Assembly (NCBI RefSeq): GCF_024699985.1
Contig: NZ_JAJONA010000001.1
Span: 4,036,501 to 4,100,500 of the forward strand
Direction: 5' to 3'
DNA length: 64,000 nt
Source: Phenylobacterium sp. J367
GTDB lineage: Bacteria; Pseudomonadota; Alphaproteobacteria; Caulobacterales; Caulobacteraceae
In this document: piece after piece, positions 1 through 10,499 of the stretch
How the letters are laid out: every line of letters starts with the position of its first letter
How positions within the stretch are numbered: position 1 is the stretch's first letter
Position numbers and translations under genes: made by a program
Notes under the pieces: generated by a model
Databases searched by the model: none
Told to the model about the DNA's origin: nothing
The model's input: the letters and a program-made list of their open reading frames with translations, nothing else

Positions 1-431
1 GCGTCGGCCACGGTGAACGGAACGTCGATGATTCGGGCGAGCGTCTGGGCCAGCAGGGTCTTGCCCGTGCCGGTCGGCCCGATGAGCATGATGTTGGCCT
101 TGCCCAGCTCGACGTCGTTGTTCTTCGTCGCGTGGTTCAGGCGCTTGTAATGGTTGTGGACCGCGACCGAGAGGACCTTCTTGGCGTGGTCCTGGCCGAT
201 CACATAGTCGTCGAGAACCTCGCGGATCTCCTTCGGCGTCGGCACGCCGTCCTTCGACTTCACGAAGGAAATCTTGTGCTCTTCGCGGATGATATCCATG
301 CACAGCTCGACGCATTCATCGCAGATGAACACGGTGGGCCCGGCGATCAGCTTGCGGACTTCGTGCTGGCTCTTGCCGCAGAAAGAGCAATAGAGGGTGC
401 TCTTCGAATCTCCGCTCGCGGCCTTGGTCAT
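1..431 (-). CDS. clpX: ClpX, ATP-dependent Clp protease ATPase subunit (C-terminal part outside window)
   Basis: This is the unfoldase that feeds substrates to the ClpP peptidase. The first ~143 residues are present, read leftward from an ATG at 431, and the gene runs off the left edge. An N-terminal C4 zinc finger is visible (CSFC near residue 15 and CDEC near residue 40), followed by the start of the AAA+ domain with Walker A GPTGTGKT near residue 125. Zinc finger plus this Walker A is diagnostic of ClpX and excludes HslU or ClpA. clpP lies 3.7 kb away on the same strand rather than directly upstream, so clpX is probably transcribed from its own promoter in the 432-654 gap. Confidence 0.97.
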   Translation of the reverse strand, partial: MTKAASGDSKSTLYCSFCGKSQHEVRKLIAGPTVFICDECVELCMDIIREEHKISFVKSKDGVPTPKEIREVLDDYVIGQDHAKKVLSVAVHNHYKRLNHATKNNDVELGKANIMLIGPTGTGKTLLAQTLARIIDVPFTVAD

Positions 432-654
432 GGTCGTTTCTCACTCTCTAGACGACACGGCCGATAACCGGCCCGCGCCGTCCCGCAGGACGTCTGCGCC
501 CCTACAATGCAGATTACGCGCCGCGGGTTGTCTAAGTCTTGACATTCCCCGATCCGGCTAAGGATCACAACCCTTCGTTCGCCGGAGCGACAAATGGCGA
601 CGCGGCGCCCGCACCTGGCGGCGACTCGCGCCCCTAAATGGGATACGGGCCGAA

Positions 655-1320
655 ATGGCACAAGAGTTCACCACCGCCCTGTCCCCAAGCGAAACAGCCG
701 CGGAGGACCCGAACGGAGCCGACCTTCCGGTCGTCGCCTTCGACTTCGACGGCACGCTGACGGTCAGGGACAGCTTTACGGCCTTCCTCAGATGGCGTGC
801 CGGACCGGCACGTTACGCGCTGGGCCTTGCACGCCTCGTGCCTGCCTTGATCGCCTATGTGTTCCATCGCGACCGTGGCCGCATAAAGGCGCAGGCGGTC
901 GGTGAGTTCCTCAAGGGCGTGCCGCACGACCGGCTGGAGGCCGACGCCCGCCGCTTCGCCGAAACCCACGCCCGGAAACTCCTGCGCCCCGACGCCGTCG
1001 CCGCCTGGAAGCGCTGGCGCACGCAGCGGGTGCGGCTGGTGATCGTCACCGCCTCGCCGGAGATGACCGTCGGGCCGTTCGGCCGGGGCCTTGGCGCCGA
1101 CGCGGTGCTGGGCACCCAGCTCTCGTTCGACGCCGACAACCGGGTGCTGGGCGCCTTCTCCGGTCCCAACTGCCGCGGGCCGGAGAAGATCGTGCGGCTG
1201 AAGGAGGTGTTCGGCCCGGAGATGCGGCTGAAGGCGGCCTACGGGGACACCAGCGGCGATCGGGAGATGCTGGCGATGGCCGAGATCCCCGGCTACCGGG
1301 TGTTCAAGGGCAGACCCTAG
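655..1320 (+). CDS. cicA: CicA-like HAD-IB family phosphatase
   Basis: This 221-residue HAD-superfamily hydrolase has motif I DFDGTLT (residues ~30-36), with the nucleophile Asp in the first position and the acid/base Asp two residues on. Motif II is IVTASP, and the motif IV region GDTSGDREML lies near the C-terminus; this layout is that of the phosphoserine-phosphatase-like HAD-IB group. In Caulobacter crescentus the phosphatase gene cicA lies between clpP and clpX, and its dosage affects growth and cell shape. The position opposite clpX here supports the same identity. The substrate is unknown. Its stop codon overlaps that of convergent otsA in a shared CTAG. Confidence 0.8.
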   Translation: MAQEFTTALSPSETAAEDPNGADLPVVAFDFDGTLTVRDSFTAFLRWRAGPARYALGLARLVPALIAYVFHRDRGRIKAQAVGEFLKGVPHDRLEADARRFAETHARKLLRPDAVAAWKRWRTQRVRLVIVTASPEMTVGPFGRGLGADAVLGTQLSFDADNRVLGAFSGPNCRGPEKIVRLKEVFGPEMRLKAAYGDTSGDREMLAMAEIPGYRVFKGRP

Positions 1321-2733
1321 CCCTCGGTCACCAGGTGCAGAGGCGGCGGGCGCTCCGCCGACCGGTCCATCAGGGCGGCGAGATAGGCGTCGCGCCAGGC
1401 GTTCACGTCGTCTCGGCGGACCCCGTCGATCAGCGCCTCCCAGCGGCGCCGGCGTTCGGCCAGCTCCATGCCCAGCCCCTGGCGGATGGCGTCGGAGACG
1501 TCCTCGCGGCTGAAGGGATTGACGATCAGCGCCTCCGCCATCTGTTCGGCGGCGCCCGGCGAACTGCGACAGGATCAGCACGCCGGGATCCTCGGGGTCC
1601 TGGGCGGCGACGTATTCCTTGGCCACCAGGTTCATGCCGTCGCGCAGCGGCGTGACGAGCCCGATGGCGGCGGTGCGGTAGATGCCGGCCAGCTCGTCCC
1701 GCCGGTAGCTGCGGTTCACATAGCGGATCGGCACCCAGTCGGCCGTGGCGAACGCGCCGTTGATCCGGCCGCTCACCCCGTCCAGCCGCGCCCGGATCTC
1801 CTGATAGGCCGGGACCTCGTCGCGGCTCGGCGTCGCGATCTGGAGGAAGAAGACCTGCTCCTGCGCCTCCGGGGTGCGGGTCAGGTACTCCTCGTAGGCG
1901 AGGAAGCGCTCCTCGAGGCCCTTGGAATAGTCGAGGCGGTCGACGCCGACGATCATCCGCCGGCCGGCGAGGCTGCGGGTCATCCGCGCCTGCCAAGCCC
2001 GCGCCGCCTCGCCCTCCGCGGCCCGGGCGAAGGCTTCGGCGTCGAGCCCGATCGGGAAGACGCCCAGCCGCACCGTCCGGCCGTACGCCGTGGCCCGGCC
2101 GTCCGCCTCCACCTGGCCGCCCGCCTCCTGGACCACATAGTCCCGGAAGGCGGAAAGCGCGTCGTGGCTCTGGAAGCCGACGAGGTCGTAGTCGAACAGC
2201 GACTGCACCAGCTCGACGTGGTTGGGGAGCGTCGTGAACAGCCGTCGCGCCGGCCAGGGGATGTGCAGGAAGAAGCCGATGCGGTTGCCGACTCCGCGGC
2301 GGCGCAGCTCGCGGGCCAGCGGGATCAGGTGGTAGTCGTGGACCCAGACGAAGTCCTCCGCCTCGATGAGCGGCCGGACGGTGTCGGCGAAGCGGGCGTT
2401 CACCCGCGCATAGCCCTCGTCGAAGGAGCGCTCGTAGGCCGACAGGTCGATGCGGTAGTGGAAGAGCGGCCAGACCGTCCGGTTGGCGTAGCCGTTGTAG
2501 TACTCCTGCCGGTCCTGCTCCTCGAGGTCGACGGTGGCCACGGTGACGCCGCCGCTGCGCTGGACCGCCAGCTGTCCGCTGAAGGTCTCGATGGTGCGGC
2601 CGCTCCAGCCGAACCAGACGCCGTTGTGTTCGCGCAGCGCCGCCGACAGCGCCATGGCGAGGCCGCCCACGCTGGCCCCCGCCTCGTCGCCGGGCGGGTT
2701 CACGCGGTTGGAGATTACGATCAGTCGCCCCAT
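1317..2733 (-). CDS. otsA: Alpha,alpha-trehalose-6-phosphate synthase (frameshifted)
   Basis: A GT20 glycosyltransferase that makes trehalose-6-phosphate from UDP-glucose and glucose-6-phosphate in the cytoplasm. It begins MGRLIVISNRV, and WVHDYHLIPLA, HIPWPA and VDRLDYSKGL follow in family order. The ATG at 2733 is chosen because the conserved LIVISNRV strand starts there; a longer in-frame extension upstream has no homology signature. After ILSQFAG the frame is lost at a CCC run (1555-1557). Removing one base restores AAEQMAEALIVNP and a normal 471-residue protein ending at 1317. The receiver gene 10 bp upstream is probably cotranscribed. No otsB is in view. Confidence 0.92.
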
Positions 2734-2743
2734 CACGCGCCCC

Positions 2744-3028
2744 TCAAGGCAGCAGGACGGGCGGCACGCCCCAGGTGTCCTCAAGGCATCGCGCGAGCTC
2801 CGCCCCGCTCCGACGCCCAGCCAGCTTCGCGGAAACCAGTGCGAGGTCCACCGGCGTCTGGGCGACAAGCGTCAAGGCTTTCGCCGCCGTATCCACCGGA
2901 CCGAGAACATTCACGCCCGCATCGGTGAGATCCGCCACGAGTGAATCGGGGTTCTCCGAAAATGTCCTGACGACCAAGACTGTCGTGAACTGATCAAACT
3001 GCTTTTCGATTTGGATGTCGTCCCACAT
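2744..3028 (-). CDS. Degenerate response-regulator receiver domain protein
   Basis: A stand-alone CheY-like domain of about 94 residues. The beta1 strand TVLVV, the GVNVLGPVDTAAKAL stretch and the DLALVSAKLAG strand-loop resemble single-domain receivers common in Caulobacterales. The acidic pair after beta1 is missing (RTFSENPD), and the phosphoacceptor position after beta3 reads Ser where Asp is expected. It is therefore unlikely to be phosphorylated in the usual way. The ATG at 3028 is preferred, with an in-frame GTG one codon earlier. It ends 10 bp before otsA on the same strand. The family call is moderately sure; the function is unknown. Confidence 0.6.
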   Translation of the reverse strand: MWDDIQIEKQFDQFTTVLVVRTFSENPDSLVADLTDAGVNVLGPVDTAAKALTLVAQTPVDLALVSAKLAGRRSGAELARCLEDTWGVPPVLLP

Positions 3029-3100
3029 CACGTTGCAGTTAGACCCTGCGAAGGCTCACGCCAACGGGCCGACGTCTAAACTTCGCGTGAGGTGATCGGC

Positions 3101-4073
3101 TCAGCTTGCGCGCGGCAGCGCGAGGATCTGGTCCCAGGCCGCCTTCAGTTCGGCCTCGAAGCGGTCGCGGGAGAACCCGGCCGCCGTCGCCTGGCCGGCC
3201 CGGCGGCGGTCGTCGAGGCGCTCGCCGGCCTTGAGCGCATCCAGCCGCTCGGCCAGGCGATGGGCGATGGCGGCGTGGGGAGGCCGCGTCGTCGAACCAG
3301 TCCCCGTTCGCCTCCGTGGCGTACTCGAGGCCCCCGACCCCGTGGAAGCCCACGACGAGGGACCCCGCCGCCATCGCCTCCAGCGGCGGCAGGCCCAGGC
3401 CCTCCATGTGGCTGAGGCTGAGGAAGACCTCGCAGCCCTTGACCATCTCGGCCGCCTTCGGCCGCGCGACGCCCCGGATCTGCACCCAGGGCACGTCGAG
3501 ATGGCGCGGGTGCAGCGACAGCAGCGCGCCGTTGATCAGCTTGCCCTCCATGCCGCGCTTGCGAGACATGAAGGCCACCGCCAGCTTGCGCGGCGCATCG
3601 AGCGGCTGGGCGAAGGCCGGCTCCACGAAGACCCTGACCGCCGGGATCGGACCATCCCATCCCAGCTCGACGATCTTCTCCGCCCCGATCCGGCTGCCGG
3701 CGATGATCGCCTCGCAGCCCCAGCGCCGGAGGGAGGGCATGTCCCGCACCGCCTGGAAACTGTAGTGCCAGTTCTGATTGTGGACGACCTTGCGGGCCGG
3801 GCTCTTGATCACGTGGAGCATGCCCCGGCCGTGCATCTCGCCGCAGACCACCCAGTCGTCCGCGGTCAGCTCCGCCTCGTACTGCCAGGGACTCTCAAGC
3901 CCAGGAGGGAAGGTCGGCGCGGCGTCTCCGGCGTCGTCCATCGGCAGGATCAGGAAGCGCGCGTCGAAGCCCATCCTCCGGAGCGCCGCCACGTGCTCGA
4001 GATTGATGAGCTGGCCGCCGGCGACGTGCTGGCCGGTCGTGACGTAGAAGATCCGCAAGTCCCGCCCCCTCAT
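3101..4073 (-). CDS. Group 1 family glycosyltransferase (frameshifted)
   Basis: A GT-B fold glycosyltransferase. The N-terminus has the GGQLINLEHVAALRRMG loop-helix. The C-terminal nucleotide-sugar site is recognisable as a run like EVFLSLSHMEGLGLPPLEAM followed by GSLVVGFHGVGG, the usual EGLGLPPLEA signature of family 4-like enzymes. The frame breaks at a G4 run on the plus strand (3277-3280). Removing one base gives a continuous 323-residue protein ending at 3101 with a final basic helix. Sugar and acceptor cannot be deduced. It lies upstream of the receiver-otsA pair on the same strand, with clpP beyond it. Confidence 0.75.
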
Positions 4074-4130
4074 GCAAAGGCGCCCGCCGCGGCCGGCGAG
4101 CGCCCTGCTGTCCCTGCCCTGGCCGAGCGA

Positions 4131-4748
4131 TCAGCTCTCGGCGTCGCGCTTTTCCCAGACGTGGTCGACGAGGCCCCAGTCGCGGGCTTCCTCCGCCGTC
4201 ATGAAGTAGTCGCGGTCGAGGGTGTCCTCGACTTCCTGGACCGTGCGGCCGGTGTGCTTGGCGTAGAGCTCGTTCAGCCGGCGCTTGGTCTTGATGATGT
4301 CCTCGGCATGGCGCTCGATGTCCGACGCCTTGCCGGAGAAGCCGCCCGAAGGCTGGTGCACCATGATCCGCGAGTTGGGGAGCGCGATGCGCTGGCCCTT
4401 CTCGCCGGCCATCAGCAGGAAGGAGCCCATGGATGCCGCCATGCCGAGGCAGAGCGTGATCACCGGGCTCTTGATGTACTGCATGGTGTCGTAGATCGCG
4501 AGACCGGACGTCACCACCCCACCCGGGGAGTTGATGTACATCTGGATCTCTTTCTTCGGGTTCTCCGCCTCGAGGTGCAGGAGCTGGGCGCAGATCAGGC
4601 TGGCCATGCCGTCCTCGACGGGGCCGGCCAGGAACACGATCCGGTCCTTCAGGAGGCGGGAGAAGATGTCGTAGGCGCGCTCGCCGCGGCTCGTCTGCTC
4701 GACGACCATCGGCACGAGCCCAAGCGCGGTGGTGACAGGGTCACGCAT
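4131..4748 (-). CDS. clpP: ATP-dependent Clp protease proteolytic subunit
   Basis: Tetradecameric serine peptidase of 205 residues, the normal length. The catalytic Ser lies in GMAASMGSFLL, the His in IMVHQPSGG, and the Asp follows in the C-terminal half. YINSPGGVV is the family oxyanion-loop signature. It partners with ClpX at the window's left edge. The two genes, usually adjacent, are separated here by cicA and a three-gene otsA block. Confidence 0.97.
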   Translation of the reverse strand: MRDPVTTALGLVPMVVEQTSRGERAYDIFSRLLKDRIVFLAGPVEDGMASLICAQLLHLEAENPKKEIQMYINSPGGVVTSGLAIYDTMQYIKSPVITLCLGMAASMGSFLLMAGEKGQRIALPNSRIMVHQPSGGFSGKASDIERHAEDIIKTKRRLNELYAKHTGRTVQEVEDTLDRDYFMTAEEARDWGLVDHVWEKRDAES

Positions 4749-4907
4749 GAAAAGGACGTCCTTCCAGGAATTCGCATGCGGGCTGCCGTAACCCGCGTCT
4801 CCCCGATATCGCGCGCCGGGCGTTGCGCCGCAAGGGCGGCGGCGGCGCAGACACGCCGCCGCGCCCTCCCGGACGCAGATTCCGCGGCGGCGGGCCGACG
4901 CCGGAGG

Positions 4908-7900
4908 CTAGGCGAACAGGAAGTCGTTCGAGCTCAGGCTCGACAGGCGGACATCCATCAGGGTGATCGAGTTCTCCGCGTCGTAGGTGATGACCACGTT
5001 TCCGCCGACCTGCTGGGCATGGCTCATGACGTCGGCGAAGTTGGCGAACTGCGTCCGGTCGAGCTGGATCACATCGTCACGGGTGTTGAAGTCGGTGATG
5101 CGATCGCGGCCGAACGCCCCGGAGAAGATGAAGCGGTCGGCCCCGTTGTCGCCGGACAGCGTGTCGGCCCCCGTCCCGCCGGCGAGGGTGTCGTTGCCGT
5201 TGCCACCCCGATCAGGTCGGCGCCCGCATCGCCGTCCAGGCGATCGTTGCCGTTGTCGCCCGAGATCAGGTCGCCGTCGTCGCCGCCGGAGATCGTGTCG
5301 TCGCCGTTCTCGCCCACCAGGACGTCGCTGGAGCCCCCGCCGGCGAGCACGTCGTTGCCGTTGCCGCCGTTCAGCGAGTCGGACCCGTCGAAGCCCGCCA
5401 GCCGGTCGTTTCCGTTGCCGCCGCTCAGGATGTTGATGCCGTCGTCGCCGTTCAGGGTGTCGTTCCCATTGGTCCCGAACTGCGGAAGCATCGGCAGGAC
5501 GCCCGAGACCGTGACCTTGACCGTCGCCGTGCTCGTCGCGCCGGCGGCGTCCTTCATGGTGTAGGTGAAGGTGTCCGTGACCTTCAGGCTGGGCAGCAGC
5601 AGGAGGTCGAAGGCGTCGGCGTCGGCCGCATAGACGAGCTTGCCGTCCACGATGCTGACCGAGCCGCCGAGCGACGTCGCGGAGACGCCGACGATGGTGC
5701 GGATGTCGCCGGCATCGACGTCGGCATCATTGGCCAGCACGTCGATGACCACCGTCTGGTTGTTGGCGACCGCCGCCGTGTCCGCGACCGCGACCGGCGC
5801 GTCGTTCACCGCCGCAACGTTCAGGGCCACGGTCGTCGCCTGGGAGACGGCGCCCACGGCGTCGCGGGTGACGTAGGTGAAGCTGTCGGCCCCGTTGTAG
5901 TTGGCCGCCGCCGCATAGGTGAACGAGCCGTCCGCGTTGAGCGTCAGCGCGCCGTGCGCCGGGCCTTGCTGCAGGATGGCGGTGATGGCGTCGCCGTTCA
6001 GGTCGCTGTCGTTGGCCAGCACGCCGTTGGCCGCGGAGACCGTCAGCACGGCGTCCTCGTTCGCCGCATAGGCGTCGGCGCCCGCCGAGGGGCCGGTGTT
6101 GACCAGGAAGCGGCCGAGCACCGGATCATGGTCGGTGGGCCGGAAACCGGCCTGGCCGGAGTTCAGGTGGACGATGTCGAACTCGGCGGTCTCCGCCAGC
6201 CGGCCCGACACCAGCAGGTGGTCGATCTGCTGGGAGTTGCCGTCGAAAACGTAGCTGTAGCGCTCGTTGGCCGGGAGCAGCCAGGAGAGGTTCTGCAGCA
6301 GGCCGTCCTGCTCCAGGACCGTGAGCGACTCCTCGAACTGGAAGCCGTTGAAGTCGCCCATCACCGCCACGTGGCGGGTCGGGTCGGCCGCGAGGAGCTG
6401 CTGGACGAAGGCCTGGACCGCCTCGCTCTGCGCCTCGCGGGCGTCCTCGCCGGCGTTCACCGGCGGCTGGCGGTCGCCGAAGATGCCCTCGTCGCTGCCG
6501 ATCCGCGAGGTGGAGTGCAGGTCGATGGCGGTGACGGTCTCGCCGCGGAAGACGAAGTCCGCGGCCAGCGGCTTGCGGCTGCCGGCGTAGGCCTCGTCCT
6601 CGGGGCTGACCAGCCGGGCGGAGCCCTCCACGTAGTCGACGCGGTCGGGGTTGTAGAGGAAGCCGTTGCGGATGTTGCCGCCGGGCTCGCCGCCGCTGCT
6701 GCCGGCGGTCGCCGGGGCGACCTCGACATATTCGTAGCGGGGGCCGCCGGCGGCCACGATGGCGTCGATCAGCTTCTGGGCGGTGGCCGCGCCGGAGAGG
6801 TCCGCGCCGCCGCCCGCCCCGTCCGCGTCCTGGATCTCCTCGACGCCGATGATGTCAGGGCTCCTCAGGGCGTTCACGATGTCCTGCGCCAGCGCGTCGA
6901 ACTTCGCCTGCGGATCGTTGGGATCGAGGTTCTCGAGGTTGTAGGCGGCGATGGTCAGGCGGATCGCGTCGCCCACCAGGGCCGAGACCTCGTCGGCGGG
7001 AGAGCCCGGACCGGTGCGGTTGGCGATCTGGGTCGCCACCACCTCGTAGTCGCCGCCGAAGTAGCTGATGACACCGGTGACGTCGCCCAGGCTGTCGCCC
7101 ATGTCGTAGGCCGGCGAGAAGCCCGGCAGGACGCCCTGGTCGACATAGACCTCGATGCGCTCCGGATTGAAGTCGCCGGCGTCGACGGTCACGCCGCCAC
7201 GGCCGTTGACGTCCGGGTTCCCGGCGCCGCCGTCGGTGACCACCCAGGTGGAGCCGCCATCCGAGAGGTCGGTGGCCCGGGCGTTCGGCAGGGTCACCAG
7301 CATGCCTTCCATGGATTTGAAGAAGTCCATGGCCTGGGTCGAGGGATCGTAGGCGTCGTCGTCGTCGCCGACGGCGTTCGGGACCTGCCGGCCGCCCTGC
7401 CCGATCACCGTGGCGGTGACCTCGCCCGCGCCGATCTTCGTGACGGTGGGCGTGGCGATCTGGGTGGTAGTGAGGTTGTTGCCCGTACCGAACTCGTCCA
7501 CCTGGCCGCGGACGCTGACCTTGTCGCCGGCCACGACGCCGGGCGCGGTGTTGGTGAAGACGAAGATGCCGTCCGAGGTGGCGAGGTTTCCGTCGCCGGT
7601 CGGGTCCTGCATCCAGAAGCCGTTGGTGTCGACGGCGGTGACGACGCCCTCGGTCTTCACCTCCTGGTCGTCGTAGGCGCTGAGGTGGCCCGCGCCCTGG
7701 ATCTCGTAGATGCGCAGGAACGGCACGTCGTCGTTGCGGATGGTGCCGACGCCCTGGGCGTCGCCGAGCGTCGCGCCATTGGTCGGGTTGGCGAGGTTCA
7801 GGAAGAGGGTCTCGTGCGCCTCGATGACCGTATCGCCGAAGACGGTGACCGCGACCGTCTTGCTCATCTCGCCGGCCGCGAAGCTGAGCTGGCCGGACGT

Positions 7901-9421
7901 GGCGGTGTAGTCGGAGCCCGCGCTCGCCGTGCCGTCGGCGGTGGCGTAGTCCACCGTGAAGGCCTGGGTCGGCCCGGAGCGGGTGACGGTGAAGGTCAGG
8001 GTCTTCGAACCGTCGTCGCCTTCCGTGACCGTGACGTCGGCGACGCGGACGCGGGCGGTGGGGGCCACCAGGGTCTGGTCGCCATTGATCTGGCCGGGCG
8101 TGTCGTCGGCGGACAGCGTCCAGCCGAAGTCGAGGCCTTCGCCCCCGGTCCCGGTGCGGGCGATTGAGGTCCCCTCGGCGTTGCCGAGCTCGGCCACGGC
8201 CACGTCGACGCTGGTCATGCCGGCGGCCGGGCCGTTGGCGGCCGTCATGGTCGCCTCGTAGCTGATGAACTCCAGCACTGCGCCGCCGGGCGCCACGAGG
8301 GCGATGCCGTCGGCCTCGGGGGTGGACGTGCCGCCGTTCTGCAGGCCGCTGGCGGCGAAGCTCAGGACGCCCGAGCCGTTCTGCAGGTTGGGGATGACGC
8401 CGGAGAGCTGGATGGTGGCGTAGGCCGCGCCGCCGTTGCCGTTGTAGAGCACCAGGGAATAGCCGGTGAGGTCGAGGCCGGCGGGGCCCGCCACCTCGAT
8501 GAACTCGCCGGTGTCGGTCCCGGCGTCGTCATAGTGGAACTCGTTGATCCAGGGCGTGCCGACGATCGGCGGCGGCGCGTCGTCGTTGACGATCGTCCCC
8601 TGCCCCTGGCTGTCGGCGATGGCCGCGCCGCCGGTGGCGCCGGAGAGGTTCAGGAAGAGGGTCTCGCTGGCCTCGACCGTGGTGTCGCCGGAGACCGTGA
8701 CGCTGACCGTCTTGCTGGTCTCGCCGGCGGCAAAGCTGAGCGTTCCGGAGGCCGCCGTGTAGTCGACGCCCGCCGTCGCCGTGCCGTCGGCGGTGGCGTA
8801 GCCGACGGTGAAGGCGCCCGTCCCGCCCGTGCGGGTGACGGTGAAGGTCAGCGTCGAGGCGCCGGCGTCGCCCTCCGTCACGGTGGCGTCGGAGACCGAG
8901 ACCGTCGGCGGCGTGACGCCGCCGAACGACTGGCCGTTGTTGGTCTGGCCAGGGGTGTCGTTGGTGTCGAGAACCCAGTTGAAGTCGCCGTACTGCGTGC
9001 CCGAACCGGTCAGCGAGATGGAGGTGCCGGTGGCGTTCCCCGGCTCGACGACGCCGATGTCGACGCTGGTCATGCCGAGCGCCGGCCCGCTGGTGGCCGC
9101 GAAGGTTCCTTCATAGCTCAGGAACTGGACGACCTGGCCCTGGGCGTTGACGAGGGCGAAGCCATCCGGCGCGCCGTTCTGCAGCCCGTCGACCGGCAGG
9201 GTGATGGTGCGGAAGCCGAAGCCCGTACCGGTTTCGTCGGAGACCACACCGGAGAGCGTCAGCACGCCGCCCGGCGAGGTGTAGGCCTGGCCGTTGGCGC
9301 CGTTGTAGCGGACCACGGTCCAGCCGGTCAGATCCGTGCCGGCGCTGGCGGCGATCTCGATAAACTCCCCGGCGTCCGTGCCGGCGTTGTCGTAGTGGAA
9401 CTCGTTGATCCAAACAGGCAT
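4908..9421 (-). CDS. Large secreted RTX exonuclease/endonuclease with lamin-tail and Calx-beta modules (frameshifted)
   Basis: About 1504 residues once one shift is repaired. Order: lamin-tail domain (3-165), Calx-beta (166-280), second lamin-tail domain (290-450), second Calx-beta (452-565), ExeM/NucH-like OB region (569-800), endonuclease/exonuclease/phosphatase domain (820-1102; AAYNLENLD, GVEEIQD, GDFN, TDHDPV), two cadherin/VCBS-like domains (1110-1303), nine-residue RTX repeats GGxGxDxL (1314-1440), and a C-terminal block ending NDFLFA. No signal peptide is seen, which fits type I secretion. The frame breaks at a C4 run (5206-5209); adding one base restores the repeats and C-terminus down to the stop at 4908. 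The ATG at 9421 has a strong GGGGGAG upstream. It is an extracellular DNase candidate for nutrient or biofilm DNA. Confidence 0.88.
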
Positions 9422-9593
9422 GGAACTCCCCCACCGGAGCTCCCCAGCGCCGGTTCGCAAATGATGGCCGTCCGAGATGACCGCCTCCCGGGGCGGTCGC
9501 TATCCACCAGCTGTTACGTCCCTGTGACGGGGGTCAACAACGTTCGCCGAACGCGCGCGATCTGCCGCAGGAAACCTGTGGAAGAGATTGGTT

Positions 9594-10229
9594 TCAGGCC
9601 GAGATCTGCTCGATCCAGGCCTTGAGCGTGGCGACCACCTGGTCCGGCGGCGCATAGCCGCGCGTGACGACGCCATAGACCCCGGCCTCGTTGGGCCCGG
9701 CGACGAGGGTCGGGAAGCCGGTGACGCCGGCCCGCTGGGACAGGGCGTAGTCGCCCCAGGTCTCCCGCTTGGCGTCTTCGGCGGCCCACTGGGCGTGGAA
9801 GTCGGCGCGGTCGAGGCCGAGCTCGGCGACGAGGTCGGCGAGCACCTGCCCATCGGTGACGTTGCGCGCCTCGGCGTAGAACGCCCGCTGCACGCGGGCG
9901 AGATAGGCCAGCGCCAGCTCCGGGTCCTCGCGTCGCGCCACGACGACGGCGCGGGCGGCGGGATCGGTATCGTAGACGAACCCCTCCGGCAGGGCGGCCT
10001 CGTCGAACGGCACGCCCGAGGCGTCATGCACGTGTCGCCAATGGGTGGTGACCTCCGCGCGGGCCGCGAAGCTCATCGGCTCCTCGGTCCCGGGCCGCAG
10101 GCCCCCCAGGACCAGGCGGATCGGAAGCGCCCGGCCGAAGGCCCGCCGGATTTCCTCGATGGCCGGGGAGAAGCCGTAGCACCACGAGCACATGGGGTCG
10201 GTGAAATAGATCAGGTGCGGACCGTCCAT
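9594..10229 (-). CDS. DsbA-family (FrnE-like) thioredoxin-fold protein
   Basis: A 211-residue protein starting MDGPHLIYFTDPMCSWCYGF. The CSWC redox motif lies near residue 14, and a cis-Pro loop (VTGFPTLV) lies near the C-terminus. The helical insertion between them is typical of DsbA-like proteins of the FrnE/2-hydroxychromene-2-carboxylate isomerase group. There is no signal peptide, so it probably acts in the cytoplasm. The ATG at 10229 is chosen because the first thioredoxin strand starts directly after it; the frame stays open further upstream without recognisable sequence. Confidence 0.85.
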   Translation of the reverse strand: MDGPHLIYFTDPMCSWCYGFSPAIEEIRRAFGRALPIRLVLGGLRPGTEEPMSFAARAEVTTHWRHVHDASGVPFDEAALPEGFVYDTDPAARAVVVARREDPELALAYLARVQRAFYAEARNVTDGQVLADLVAELGLDRADFHAQWAAEDAKRETWGDYALSQRAGVTGFPTLVAGPNEAGVYGVVTRGYAPPDQVVATLKAWIEQISA

Positions 10230-10499
10230 GGCGCGTCTCCGAGCGGCGGCGGGAGGATCGCAGGCGCCGCTCCGGAGGTCACGCGGCTTGTGCCCCTGAG
10301 GCCATACCCGCACCGCGCGAACCTGCACTGGACGGACCGGTCGTACGAATGCGCCGGCCGGCGCGGCCAAGTGATAGCTTTCGTGGAAGAATCCGCCGCC
10401 CAATAGCCGTGCGCCCGCCATCCGCCGGTTCAGTTCCGAGGACGGCTGGAACCAACAGCGCCGTTGCACGCTGAAGCTTTATCGCGAGGGTTGTGCGGA

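Noticed and set aside
4749..4907. Repeated GCCGCC tracts after clpP as a repeat element
   Set aside because: Simple GC-rich composition without a defined unit; nothing comparable elsewhere in the window.
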